DNA from: Campylobacter concisus
GTDB taxonomy: Bacteria; Campylobacterota; Campylobacteria; Campylobacterales; Campylobacteraceae
Length of the DNA stretch: 64,000 nucleotides
Reading direction: 5' to 3'
Assembly: GCF_003049705.1 (NCBI RefSeq)
Contig: NZ_PIRF01000002.1
Coordinates: forward strand, 186,001 to 250,000
Positions 56,631-64,000 of this stretch are shown in pieces (position 1 is the stretch's first letter; each line of letters begins with the position of its first letter). The notes below the pieces were generated by a model that saw only the letters and a list, made by a program, of their open reading frames with translations, was not told where the DNA came from and did no database searches. A program made the position numbers and the translations under genes.

Positions 56631-57785
56631 CTATTTTTTGTTTCTGGCTTGTAAAAATAGATCATTTGGCAAAATTTCATCACCCTCGCTTAGTATCGCC
56701 GCTCTTTGCACGACTGAGATGAGCTCTCTTATGTTGCCTGGATAGTCGTAGCCCAAAAGCTCCTCTTTTGCCGCTTTTGAAAAATTTTTAGCCTCAAAGC
56801 CATACTCTTTGCAACATTTTTCTAAAGTATCCTGCGCGATAGGCAAAATTTCATCCTTTCGCTCGCGAAGTGGCTGGATAAAAAGTGGGATCGTGTTTAG
56901 GCGGTAGAAAAGATCCTCTCTAAACCTACCTTCCCTCATCGCAAGCTCTAAATTTGCATTTGTAGCGCAGATGATGCGAACGTCTATCTTTTCGCTCTTT
57001 GTGGCACCAAGTCTTGTTATCTCGCGCTCCTGCAAGGCACGAAGCAATTTTGGCTGTAAATTTATAGGCATCTCGCCGATCTCATCTAAAAATAGCGTTC
57101 CTCCATTTGCCAGCTCAAACTGCCCTTTTTTGGTAGTCGCAGCATCAGTAAAGGCACCCTTTTCAAAGCCAAAAAGCTCACTTTCTATCAAATTTTCAGG
57201 AATCGCCGCCATATTTAAAGCAACAAATGCTGCATCTTTTCTAGGTGAGTTTGCGTGGATAAATTTAGCAAAGACCTCCTTACCAACGCCGCTTTCGCCA
57301 CTAAGCATTATTGAAGCATCGGTTCTTGCAGCTTTTAGTGCGATATTTAGCGTCGCTTCAAGTGCCTTTGAAGTGGCTAAAAAGTCGTTATTTTCGCTTT
57401 TTATTTCTATTTTTTTTATAGTTTTTGGAGTTTTTTGCTTAAGAAGCTCGACCCTTTTTATCGCCTCGTAAAGCGTTGAGACGTCAAACGGCTTGGTTAA
57501 AAAGTCCTTTACGCCGAGCCTAACGCTTTCTATCGCCTTATTAAGTGTCGCGTTTCCTGTCATTATGATGACGTCAAATTTGCCGTTTAACTCCTTAATA
57601 AACTCAAGTCCGTCCATTTTTGGCATGTTTATGTCGGTGATTATTAGATCAGTGTCGTCGCTTAGCTTTTTTAGAGCCTCAACTGCGCTCTTATAGCTCT
57701 TGATGTTTAGCTCTTCATACTCGCCAAGCGCGATCTCAAGCGACTTTCGCATATTGATGTCATCTTCTACTATGACGATATTCAT
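56631..57785 (-). CDS. flgR: FlgR-like sigma-54 response regulator without DNA-binding domain
   Basis: FlgR with FgsS (FlgS) activates sigma-54-dependent flagellar genes. The 384-aa protein has a receiver domain (Asp8, Asp9, phospho-acceptor Asp51 in IITDINMP) and a sigma-54 AAA+ domain with GESGVGKEVFAKF and GTLFLDEIGEMP. The sigma-54 loop reads GAFTDA and not GAFTGA. It stops at the end of the AAA+ C-lid (LFLQARNKK), so no helix-turn-helix is present, as in H. pylori FlgR and unlike C. jejuni FlgR, which is longer. It stands between asd and flgQ, near flgP, as in C. jejuni. Confidence 0.9.
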   Translation of the reverse strand: MNIVIVEDDINMRKSLEIALGEYEELNIKSYKSAVEALKKLSDDTDLIITDINMPKMDGLEFIKELNGKFDVIIMTGNATLNKAIESVRLGVKDFLTKPFDVSTLYEAIKRVELLKQKTPKTIKKIEIKSENNDFLATSKALEATLNIALKAARTDASIMLSGESGVGKEVFAKFIHANSPRKDAAFVALNMAAIPENLIESELFGFEKGAFTDAATTKKGQFELANGGTLFLDEIGEMPINLQPKLLRALQEREITRLGATKSEKIDVRIICATNANLELAMREGRFREDLFYRLNTIPLFIQPLRERKDEILPIAQDTLEKCCKEYGFEAKNFSKAAKEELLGYDYPGNIRELISVVQRAAILSEGDEILPNDLFLQARNKK

Positions 57786-57796
57786 TTGATCTCTTT

Positions 57797-58189
57797 TTAT
57801 TGAAGTATGCCGATGATAGCGGATTTTGGCTTAAATTCCACCATAAATCTAACTGGCAAAATTTTCAAATTTGAGGCATTTGAGATCTGTGCATTTTTGA
57901 TATTTAGTTCATTTTTTATCATTACTTTTTTTAAAGCAAAGCAGTCAAAAATTTCATCTTTGTGTAAATTTAAAAAGCCAAGAGTTGTGGTGTTTTCATC
58001 TTTAAAAGCATCTATCTGGCAAAGAAATTTTGGTTTTGGATTTGGCGAGAGAGTCATCGCCTTAGAAAATGAAATTTCTTCAAAGGCAACTATTTGATTT
58101 TTCGTATCAACCTTCGCCCAGAAGATAAACTCCTCCAGGCAAAAGGCGAAATTTAAAAGTATTGTTAGTAAGAAAAGACTTCTCGCCAC
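57797..58189 (-). CDS. flgQ: FlgQ-like flagellar motility protein
   Basis: The 130-aa protein has a signal peptide (about residues 1-17, ending NFAFC). Sequence similarity is not strong, but length, signal and place between flgP and flgR fit FlgQ of C. jejuni, which is needed for motility and for stability of the FlgP basal disk. The start is GTG and overlaps the flgP end by 25 bases; there is no in-frame ATG. It is 11 bases upstream of flgR. Confidence 0.72.
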   Translation of the reverse strand: MARSLFLLTILLNFAFCLEEFIFWAKVDTKNQIVAFEEISFSKAMTLSPNPKPKFLCQIDAFKDENTTTLGFLNLHKDEIFDCFALKKVMIKNELNIKNAQISNASNLKILPVRFMVEFKPKSAIIGILQ

Positions 58190-58665
58190 TTATCTTCGTC
58201 TATCTTAAGCTCCATATTTACCTTATAAAGCCCATCTTTGAAATTTTCATTCACGATCCTTGCGTTTTTAACAAGTCCTTGAACCTTTGAAGTGATAGAT
58301 GAGTCGTTTAGCATCGCGTCTCTTACGGTATCTTCAGCGTTGATCTTTACGCCATAAAGCTTACCAGCAAGCTGCGAATAAGCATCAGCCATAGCTGCTC
58401 TTTTTGCAAGAGTGACTGACTGAGCATAAGAGAGCGAATTTAGCGGAGCTATGCCCTCGCCTGTGGCTCTAAAAGTGGTCTCTTTTGGAGCGCTATCATA
58501 TATCATCTTCTCTTTTCTCATCACCTCTCTAAGATCGTCTTTATCGACCTTTTGGATGACTACGTTGCGGTTTGATGTGCTAGTTGGCTCGCCCATAAAG
58601 CCGTTAAATGAGCAACCGCTAAAAATAGCGACCATCAAAGCAAAAGATAAATTTTTAACCTTCAT
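58165..58665 (-). CDS. flgP: FlgP, flagellar basal disk lipoprotein
   Basis: FlgP builds the outer-membrane-linked disk of the Campylobacter motor. The protein is 166 aa from my start, with lipobox FSGC (about residue 18) and a SHS2/LPP20-like repeat (LAKRAAMADAYSQLAGKLYGVKI). I place the start at the ATG at 58665 (AAAAGG six bases upstream) and not at the TTG at 58671. It is 44 bases after gyrA on the same strand and is followed by flgQ. Confidence 0.85.
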   Translation of the reverse strand: MKVKNLSFALMVAIFSGCSFNGFMGEPTSTSNRNVVIQKVDKDDLREVMRKEKMIYDSAPKETTFRATGEGIAPLNSLSYAQSVTLAKRAAMADAYSQLAGKLYGVKINAEDTVRDAMLNDSSITSKVQGLVKNARIVNENFKDGLYKVNMELKIDEDKWREVFSY

Positions 58666-58709
58666 AAACAACCTTTTTTATGCTTTTATTTAAAATTTAA
58701 TAGCAAAAT

Positions 58710-61331
58710 TTATTCCAAAAGCCCCATATCTTCGCTTGGTGCTTCGTCCTCATCCTCGCCATCATCTGCCTTAGGGCATCTTGCGATACTTACAACATCA
58801 TCGCCATCGACATTTACGACGATCACACCACTTGTGTTACGTCCTGCTTTGCGGATGCTTTGCATATCGACTCTTATCATCTTACCACTTGATGTTAGAG
58901 CCATAAGATCTTGCTCTTCATCAACCATCACAACGCCCACAAGATCGCCTGTTCTACTTGTTAGCTTCATGCAGATGACGCCTTTGCCGCCGCGGTTTGT
59001 CAAGCGGTACTCATCAGCGGTTGTGCGCTTGCCGATACCTTTTTGAGATATGCTTAAAATTTCTTGATCATTGCTTTCAATTACTGCTGCACCTACGACC
59101 TCATCGCCTGGCTCTTTAAATTTAATGCCAGTTACGCCGTGTGCAGTTCTTCCCATTTGGCGAACTTTGCTGATCTTAAATTTAAGACACATACCCTTTT
59201 TGGTAACGACAAATAGCATTGTCTCATCGCTTGAGTTTGCATCCTCTTCGGCATTTACATTATCTTCGTCGATCTCGTTTTGAAGCTCTTCAACTTCAAG
59301 CACCTCTGTCTCAACGCTTAGCTCATTTTCTGGGTCAGTTACTGGCATATCATCGTATGTTTGAGCGATGAGCGCAGTTACTAGCTCGTCGTTCTCATCA
59401 AGACTTATCGCTCTTACACCAACTGAGCGAATGTTTTTAAACTCACTTAAATTTGTGCGTTTTACGATGCCATTTTTAGTAAAGAATGCTAGCGATTTGC
59501 TCTCGTCAAAGTCAGTCGTTGGGATGATCGCTTTGATCTTCTCATCAGGCTGCAACTGGATCAAATTTACAACTGCCTTGCCCTTTGCTGTGCGGCTTCC
59601 CTCTGGGATCTTATAGACTTTTAGCCAATATAGCTGTCCGCGGTCAGTCACAAACATAAGCGTATCGTGGGTATTTGAAGTAAAAAAGCTCTCTATAAAG
59701 TCATCATCGTATGTCGTGACCGCTACTTTGCCCTTGCCACCGCGTTTTTGCTTCTCATACTGCTTGCTTGGCACACGCTTGATGTAGCCGCGGTGAGTTA
59801 TGGTTACGACCATATTTTCATTTGGTATGAGATCTTCGATGTCGATATCATCGTAGTCATCAACGATCTCAGTAATTCTTGGTACCTTAAATTTATTTTT
59901 GATCTCAAGAAGCTCTTCTTTGATCAAATTTTCAAGCAATGTCTCACTCTTTAAAATTTCATCAAGTCTTGCGATCTCAGCCATAAGCTCAGCTAGCTCG
60001 GCCTCTAGTTTTTCTCTCTCTAGGCCTGTAAGCTTGCTTAGACGCATATCAAGGATAGCGTTTGCTTGAAGTTCTGAGAGGTTAAATTTACTCATCAAGC
60101 CTTCTCTAGCAACCGCTGTATCAGCACTATTTCTAATAAGCTCGATCACCTCGTCGATATTATCAAGTGCTATCTTTAGACCCTCTAAAATGTGGGCTCT
60201 TGCGCGCGCTTTTTCAAGCTCAAATATCGTCCTTCTAATGATAACTGTTTTTCTGTGATTTAAAAATAGCTTAAGTAGCTCGATAAGGTTAAATACCTTT
60301 GGCTCTTTGTTATTAATAGCAAGCATAATAACGCCAAAAGTGCTCTCCATCGTGGTTGATTTAAAGAGATTATTTAGCACGATGTCGCTCATAGCGTCGC
60401 GTTTTAGCTCAATGACTACGCGGATGCCGTCCTTATCAGACTCATCTCTAACCTCGCTGATGCCCTCTATCTGCTTATCTTTTACAAGCTCAGCGATCTG
60501 CTCAATAAGCCTTGCTTTGTTTGTTTGATATGGTAGCTCGTCGATGACGATGACGTCTTTGTTTGGCTTTTTTTCTATGTGAGTTTTGGCTCTTAGTTTG
60601 ACCCTGCCACGACCTGTGCGGTAGGCTTCTATGATGCCTTTTTTGCCAAAGATGATACCGCCAGTTGGGAAGTCTGGACCTTTTATGAATTCCATCACCT
60701 CTTCAAGTGTAGCCTCTTTGTTTTCAAGAAGTAGCAAAAGACCGTCTATTAGCTCATCAAGGCTGTGTGGTGGGATATTTGTCGCCATACCAACCGCAAT
60801 ACCGCTTGAGCCGTTTAGCAATAAATTTGGCACACGGCTTGGAAGTACATCTGGCTCAACCTCTCTATCATCGTAGTTTGGCACAAAATCAACCGTGTCT
60901 TTGTCGATATCTTTTAAAAGCTCTTCAGTAAGTATTGTCATTCTAGCTTCTGTATAACGCATCGCAGCTGCGCTGTCGCCATCAATCGAGCCAAAGTTTC
61001 CTTGTCCGTCAACTACTGGATAACGCATAGAAAATTTCTGAGCCATACGAACAAGTGCGTCATAAACCGCTGTATCACCATGTGGGTGGTACTTACCGAT
61101 GACTTCACCGACGATACGAGCTGACTTCATATAGGCACTTCTGCTGCCAACGCCAAGATTATCCATAGCGTATAAAATTCTTCTATGTACTGGCTTTAAT
61201 CCGTCTCTAGCGTCAGGCAAAGCACGTCCGACGATGACGCTCATGGAGTAGTCAAGATAGCTAGTTTTTATAGACTCTTCGATATCAACTGATGCGATAT
61301 CTTGGGTTAATTCAAGTAGATTGTCTTTCAT
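58710..61331 (-). CDS. gyrA: DNA gyrase subunit A
   Basis: GyrA cuts and rejoins DNA. The 873-aa protein has the catalytic Tyr region and six C-terminal DNA-wrapping blades; the tail is acidic ([18 protein letters not shown]). The quinolone region reads [18 protein letters not shown]. Thr87 (equals C. jejuni Thr86) and Asp91 (Asp90) are wild type, so target mutation to fluoroquinolone resistance is not seen. A promoter with TAAAAT on the minus strand (61358-61363) is possible. Confidence 0.97.
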   Translation of the reverse strand: MKDNLLELTQDIASVDIEESIKTSYLDYSMSVIVGRALPDARDGLKPVHRRILYAMDNLGVGSRSAYMKSARIVGEVIGKYHPHGDTAVYDALVRMAQKFSMRYPVVDGQGNFGSIDGDSAAAMRYTEARMTILTEELLKDIDKDTVDFVPNYDDREVEPDVLPSRVPNLLLNGSSGIAVGMATNIPPHSLDELIDGLLLLLENKEATLEEVMEFIKGPDFPTGGIIFGKKGIIEAYRTGRGRVKLRAKTHIEKKPNKDVIVIDELPYQTNKARLIEQIAELVKDKQIEGISEVRDESDKDGIRVVIELKRDAMSDIVLNNLFKSTTMESTFGVIMLAINNKEPKVFNLIELLKLFLNHRKTVIIRRTIFELEKARARAHILEGLKIALDNIDEVIELIRNSADTAVAREGLMSKFNLSELQANAILDMRLSKLTGLEREKLEAELAELMAEIARLDEILKSETLLENLIKEELLEIKNKFKVPRITEIVDDYDDIDIEDLIPNENMVVTITHRGYIKRVPSKQYEKQKRGGKGKVAVTTYDDDFIESFFTSNTHDTLMFVTDRGQLYWLKVYKIPEGSRTAKGKAVVNLIQLQPDEKIKAIIPTTDFDESKSLAFFTKNGIVKRTNLSEFKNIRSVGVRAISLDENDELVTALIAQTYDDMPVTDPENELSVETEVLEVEELQNEIDEDNVNAEEDANSSDETMLFVVTKKGMCLKFKISKVRQMGRTAHGVTGIKFKEPGDEVVGAAVIESNDQEILSISQKGIGKRTTADEYRLTNRGGKGVICMKLTSRTGDLVGVVMVDEEQDLMALTSSGKMIRVDMQSIRKAGRNTSGVIVVNVDGDDVVSIARCPKADDGEDEDEAPSEDMGLLE

Positions 61332-61357
61332 TTTTTTCCTTAAATTTAGCTTGACTG

Positions 61358-61363
61358 ATTTTA
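61358..61363 (-). promoter_or_regulatory. Possible -10 of gyrA
   Basis: TAAAAT on the minus strand lies 27 bases before the gyrA ATG. A short hairpin (TTGCTA / TAGCAA at 61383-61396, followed by GTTTTTATT) just upstream could end the heptose operon weakly. Confidence 0.35.
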
Positions 61364-61429
61364 GCTTAAAATTAATAAAAACTTGCTAAATAGCAAATCA
61401 GCGACTTTGGCAATAGAACTATGAAAATT

Positions 61430-61825
61430 TTAGTCTAAAATTTTTTCTATCTGCTCTTTTTTAAGAATAAAATCATAGCTAAAAGCATCAACCACGACGC
61501 CAGCATAGCTACTCTCTTTTAGCATCGCAAGATACTCTTTTAGACTTATCTCTATGCTTTCTTGCTCGCTGTCATTTCGCCAAAGCTTCATCGCCTCTTT
61601 GCTTGTAAATGCCGGAAAATAGCTAAGCTTCTCGCCCTCATCTTCAAGTAGGATAAATTTGATATTTGAGCCCTCCTCCTCATAAACTACGCCACCATCA
61701 GGCTTTGCGAGCGCTTGGTTTAAAAGCACCGGAGCAAAAAAGGTAGCTTTTTTTAAAGCCGCTATCAAATTTATCTCATTTTGCTGGCAAGGATCATTTA
61801 AAAATTTATCCATCGCTTCTTGCAT
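61430..61825 (-). CDS. SseB-like protein
   Basis: The 131-aa protein resembles the SseB N-terminal domain: LNDPCQQNEINLIAALKKATFF, then FPAFTSKEAMKLW and AGVVVDAFSYDFILKKE. SseB-like proteins were first named in E. coli for serine sensitivity; their role is unknown. It follows gmhA after one base and is probably in the hldD-hldE-gmhA operon. Confidence 0.75.
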   Translation of the reverse strand: MQEAMDKFLNDPCQQNEINLIAALKKATFFAPVLLNQALAKPDGGVVYEEEGSNIKFILLEDEGEKLSYFPAFTSKEAMKLWRNDSEQESIEISLKEYLAMLKESSYAGVVVDAFSYDFILKKEQIEKILD

Positions 61826-61826
61826 T

Positions 61827-62396
61827 TTAGCCCCTAAAAGCCTCGTCTACAGCCTGGCAGATCGTGTGAATAAAAAATATGTGCGACTCTTGTATCCTTG
61901 CAGTATCGCTTGAGCTAACGACTAAATTTAGATCACAATCCTCATTCATAGCGCCACCACCTTTGCCGCTAAGTCCAAGCACTGATGCGCCCATTTTCTT
62001 GGCACTTTTTATAGCTTCAAGGACGTTTTTGCTGTTGCCACTTGTTGAGATAGCCACGAGCAAGTCACCAGAGCGAGCTAAAGCCTCAAACTGGCGTGAG
62101 AAAACGTAGTCAAAGCCGTAGTCGTTGCCAATGGCTGTAAGTGCCGAAGTATCAGTAGTTAGCGCGATGCCAGGTAGTGGCTGACGCTCGCTTTTATATC
62201 TGCCAGTTAGCTCGGCTGCAAAGTGCTGAGCGTCCGCCGCAGAGCCGCCGTTACCGCAAATGAGCACCTTTTTGCCATTTTTTAGCGTATCAGCCACCAT
62301 CTGGCAAGCACGCTCCAAGCTACCTAGCAAATTTACATGCTCGCTAAAGGTCTTTTGGTGAGCCTCAAGCTCATTTTTTATCATCGTTTTTAGCAT
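61827..62396 (-). CDS. gmhA: Phosphoheptose isomerase
   Basis: GmhA makes D-glycero-D-manno-heptose 7-phosphate from sedoheptulose 7-phosphate for LPS/LOS core. The 189-aa SIS-fold protein has [23 protein letters not shown] and [14 protein letters not shown], with C-terminal [17 protein letters not shown]. The ATG at 62396 has AAGGA six bases upstream. It overlaps hldE by 26 bases. Confidence 0.96.
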   Translation of the reverse strand: MLKTMIKNELEAHQKTFSEHVNLLGSLERACQMVADTLKNGKKVLICGNGGSAADAQHFAAELTGRYKSERQPLPGIALTTDTSALTAIGNDYGFDYVFSRQFEALARSGDLLVAISTSGNSKNVLEAIKSAKKMGASVLGLSGKGGGAMNEDCDLNLVVSSSDTARIQESHIFFIHTICQAVDEAFRG

Positions 62397-63789
62397 CTTT
62401 TATCCTTTTTATTATCCCTGTTGTACTTTTGCCCTCGACAAAGTCGATCAGCCTGACCTCTTTTACGATCTCGCTGCCAACGACCTCTTTGCCCTTGTAG
62501 TCAGCCCCTTTTACAAGCACATCTGGCTTTATCTTTGTTATCAAATTTAATGGCGTATCCTCATCAAATATCACGACATAATCAACAAATCCAAGCCCGC
62601 TTAGCACGCAGGCTCTGTCATCTTGCGAGTTTATAGGCCTAGCCTCGCCTTTTAGCCTCTTAACTGAAGCGTCCGAGTTTAGCCCAACAACCAAAAGATC
62701 GCCAAGCTCCCTTGCGCGCGCTAGGTATTTTACGTGCCCAGCGTGCAGGATATCAAAGCAGCCATTTGTGAAAACGACCTTTTTCTTGCCCTTTTGGCTC
62801 AAAATTTCTTCTAGCTCCTCAATACTTTTAAGCTTGTGCTCGAAATTTGCTCCAAATGAGCTATTTAGCAGCTGCTCGATCTCGCTAAAGCTAGCCGTTG
62901 CGCTACCAATCTTGGCCACTACGACGGCTGCTGCGAGGTTTGCTATCTTTATCGCCTCTTTTATATCAGCCCCGTTTGCTAGCATGTAGCCAAGTGTAGC
63001 AAGCACCGTATCTCCAGCGCCAGTGACATCAAAGACCTCTTTTGCCTTGGCCGCAAATATGTGCAATTTGTCATCATATAGCGCGATGCCCTCTTCTGAG
63101 ATCGTGATGATCGAATAGGTCAAATTTAGCTCGTCTTTTAGCTGTTTTATCGCTTTTTCAAGCTCAGCCTTGTCTTTTATCTTTAAATTTGTAGCCTCGC
63201 TCGCCTCTTTTTTATTTGGCGTTAGAAGGGTTGCATTTTTATACTTTGAGTAGTCGCTGCCTTTTGGGTCTATGAGCACTGGGATATTTAGCCTCACGCA
63301 CTCGTTTATGATCTCTTGGCAGACCTTTTCGCTAAGCACACCTTTGCCGTAGTCACTTAGCAAGACGGCCTTGAAATTTACAAGGTTTTCTTTTACTTTT
63401 GAGACGAGCTCATCTTCTAAATTTATCTTGATAACGCTCTCTTTATCGATCCTGACAACTTGCTGGTGCGATGCCATTATGCGGCTTTTTATCGAGCTTT
63501 CACGTCCTTTTTCGGTAAGGATCAGCTCATCTTTTACGTTTAACTCAGCAAGTCTCTCTTTTATCTTTTTGCCAGCCTCATCATCTCCTAGGACACTAGC
63601 CACGCTCACATTTGCGCCAAGAGAGAGTAAATTTCTCACCACGTTGCCAGCGCCACCAAGCGTGTAGGTTTCGTTATTTATCTTTACCACCTGCACTGGC
63701 GCTTCAGGCGAGATACGGTCGCAACTACCCCAGATGTAGTGATCTAACATGAGATCGCCGACGACTAAAATTTTAACTCTCTTAGCCAT
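62371..63789 (-). CDS. hldE: Bifunctional heptose kinase/adenylyltransferase HldE
   Basis: HldE phosphorylates heptose 7-phosphate at position 1 and then adds AMP. The 472-aa protein has the ribokinase domain (residues 1-310: [22 protein letters not shown], and [16 protein letters not shown]) and the cytidylyltransferase-like domain (about 335-472) with [17 protein letters not shown], the HxGH site. Length is usual for the fused form. It overlaps hldD by 8 bases and gmhA by 26. Confidence 0.96.
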   Translation of the reverse strand: MAKRVKILVVGDLMLDHYIWGSCDRISPEAPVQVVKINNETYTLGGAGNVVRNLLSLGANVSVASVLGDDEAGKKIKERLAELNVKDELILTEKGRESSIKSRIMASHQQVVRIDKESVIKINLEDELVSKVKENLVNFKAVLLSDYGKGVLSEKVCQEIINECVRLNIPVLIDPKGSDYSKYKNATLLTPNKKEASEATNLKIKDKAELEKAIKQLKDELNLTYSIITISEEGIALYDDKLHIFAAKAKEVFDVTGAGDTVLATLGYMLANGADIKEAIKIANLAAAVVVAKIGSATASFSEIEQLLNSSFGANFEHKLKSIEELEEILSQKGKKKVVFTNGCFDILHAGHVKYLARARELGDLLVVGLNSDASVKRLKGEARPINSQDDRACVLSGLGFVDYVVIFDEDTPLNLITKIKPDVLVKGADYKGKEVVGSEIVKEVRLIDFVEGKSTTGIIKRIKDAKNDDKK

Positions 63790-64000
63790 TTAGCTCTTCC
63801 TTATAAATTCTCTTTATCTCTGGTAAGTAGTCTTTGATCGCTTCTTCCAGGCTCCAAGTCGCGCTAAAGCCAAATGCTTCGCGAGCTGGAGCAACGTCGG
63901 CCTCTGTGTGAAACTGATATGAGCCGATAAATGGGTTTTTGATGTATTCGTTGCCTAAATTTACGCCGATCTCACGCTGCAAGATGTCAGCGATATCTTG
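63782..64000 (-). CDS. hldD: ADP-L-glycero-D-manno-heptose 6-epimerase, C-terminal end
   Basis: Only the last 72 codons lie in the window; the gene runs off the right edge. The sequence QDIADILQREIGVNLG, then PFIGSYQFHTEADV and LEEAIKDYLPEI matches the C-terminal part of HldD (RfaD), the last enzyme of ADP-heptose synthesis. It is upstream of hldE in the operon. Confidence 0.85.
   Translation of the reverse strand, partial: QDIADILQREIGVNLGNEYIKNPFIGSYQFHTEADVAPAREAFGFSATWSLEEAIKDYLPEIKRIYKEELNG

Noticed and set aside
1..64000. Open frames opposite known genes, including ones over 100 codons (for example 283-636, 20111-20542, 56971-57471)
   Set aside because: They lie fully within firm genes on the other strand, have no recognisable domain, and show the composition expected of shadow frames.
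1..64000. CRISPR arrays, tRNA or rRNA genes
   Set aside because: No regular direct repeats with unique spacers were seen and no intergenic stretch folds like a tRNA; the gaps are short and AT-rich.
1..64000. Poly-G phase-variation tracts
   Set aside because: I saw no G or C run of eight or more; the only homopolymer breaks are short A runs in the broken argO gene.

Overview
The window looks like chromosomal core sequence from a Campylobacter species with an AT-rich but not extreme genome. A C. concisus-like lineage is my guess and is not proven here. The evidence is Campylobacterota-typical proteins (FlgP/FlgQ with FlgR, an HP0268-type nuclease, DUF3972, CcoS/CcoI, a remote CheZ) and gene orders that, from memory, match C. 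jejuni and H. pylori: ftsH-like/mtaB/mscS/aroB/COG3400 next to tgt; glyQ to rplS; cheZ/U32/purE near glnA; nusA/HP0268/miaB; flgR/flgQ/flgP/gyrA. I saw no rRNA, tRNA, CRISPR array, prophage or intact insertion sequence.

Layout. 0-6.7 kb: a minus-strand operon with COG3400 RCK protein, aroB, MscS channel, mtaB and an FtsH-like ATPase cut by the left edge; the ATPase has lost the zinc-protease motif. 6.8-10.15 kb: an Mla-type lipid-transport operon (mlaE with fused STAS domain, mlaF, mlaD, lipoprotein). 10.2-12.05 kb: tgt and a CorA-like protein. 12.2-19.9 kb: translation, secretion and envelope genes on the minus strand (glyQ, nif3-like, zinc-ribbon, waaA, rluA-type, ffh, rpsP, khpA, rimM, trmD, rplS), ended by a clear terminator. 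20-25 kb: AbgT transporter, GyrI-like protein, DUF3972, purE, U32 peptidase, cheZ. 25-34 kb: hisJ-like, glnA, a broken argO/lysE gene, dnaX, ccoS, ccoI, rho. 34.3-35.8 kb: a small HTH protein divergent from an outer-membrane barrel, and a GNAT enzyme.

35.8-42 kb: nusA, HP0268-type nuclease, miaB, a DUF374 acyltransferase and a four-gene module whose last three proteins have the architecture of the PilM/PilN/PilO inner-membrane platform without any pilus gene nearby. 42.0-42.6 kb holds an unlisted, decayed remnant of 2-hydroxyacyl-CoA dehydratase activase and subunit genes. 42.7-46.2 kb: three Sel1-repeat lipoproteins around an RclA-like flavin disulfide reductase. 46.3-51.6 kb: prfB, panC, rimO, tilS, prs. 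51.8-55.5 kb: DUF488, pyridoxal kinase, radical SAM protein, hemE, UPF0114. 55.6-61.3 kb: asd, flgR, flgQ, flgP, gyrA. 61.4-64 kb: the heptose pathway gmhA/hldE/hldD with an SseB-like gene.

Themes. All three radical-SAM methylthiotransferases (MtaB, MiaB, RimO) lie in one window with Tgt, TrmD, TilS and an RluA-type synthase. Envelope biogenesis is spread over waaA, hldE/gmhA/hldD, mla and DUF374. Tight packing with ATGA or TAATG junctions implies translational coupling in most operons. Several starts were moved from the longest open frame to a position with a good Shine-Dalgarno sequence (COG3400, zinc-ribbon, nusA, HP0268-type, DUF374, PilO-like, 43.3-kb Sel1 lipoprotein, prfB, tilS, flgP, mlaF).
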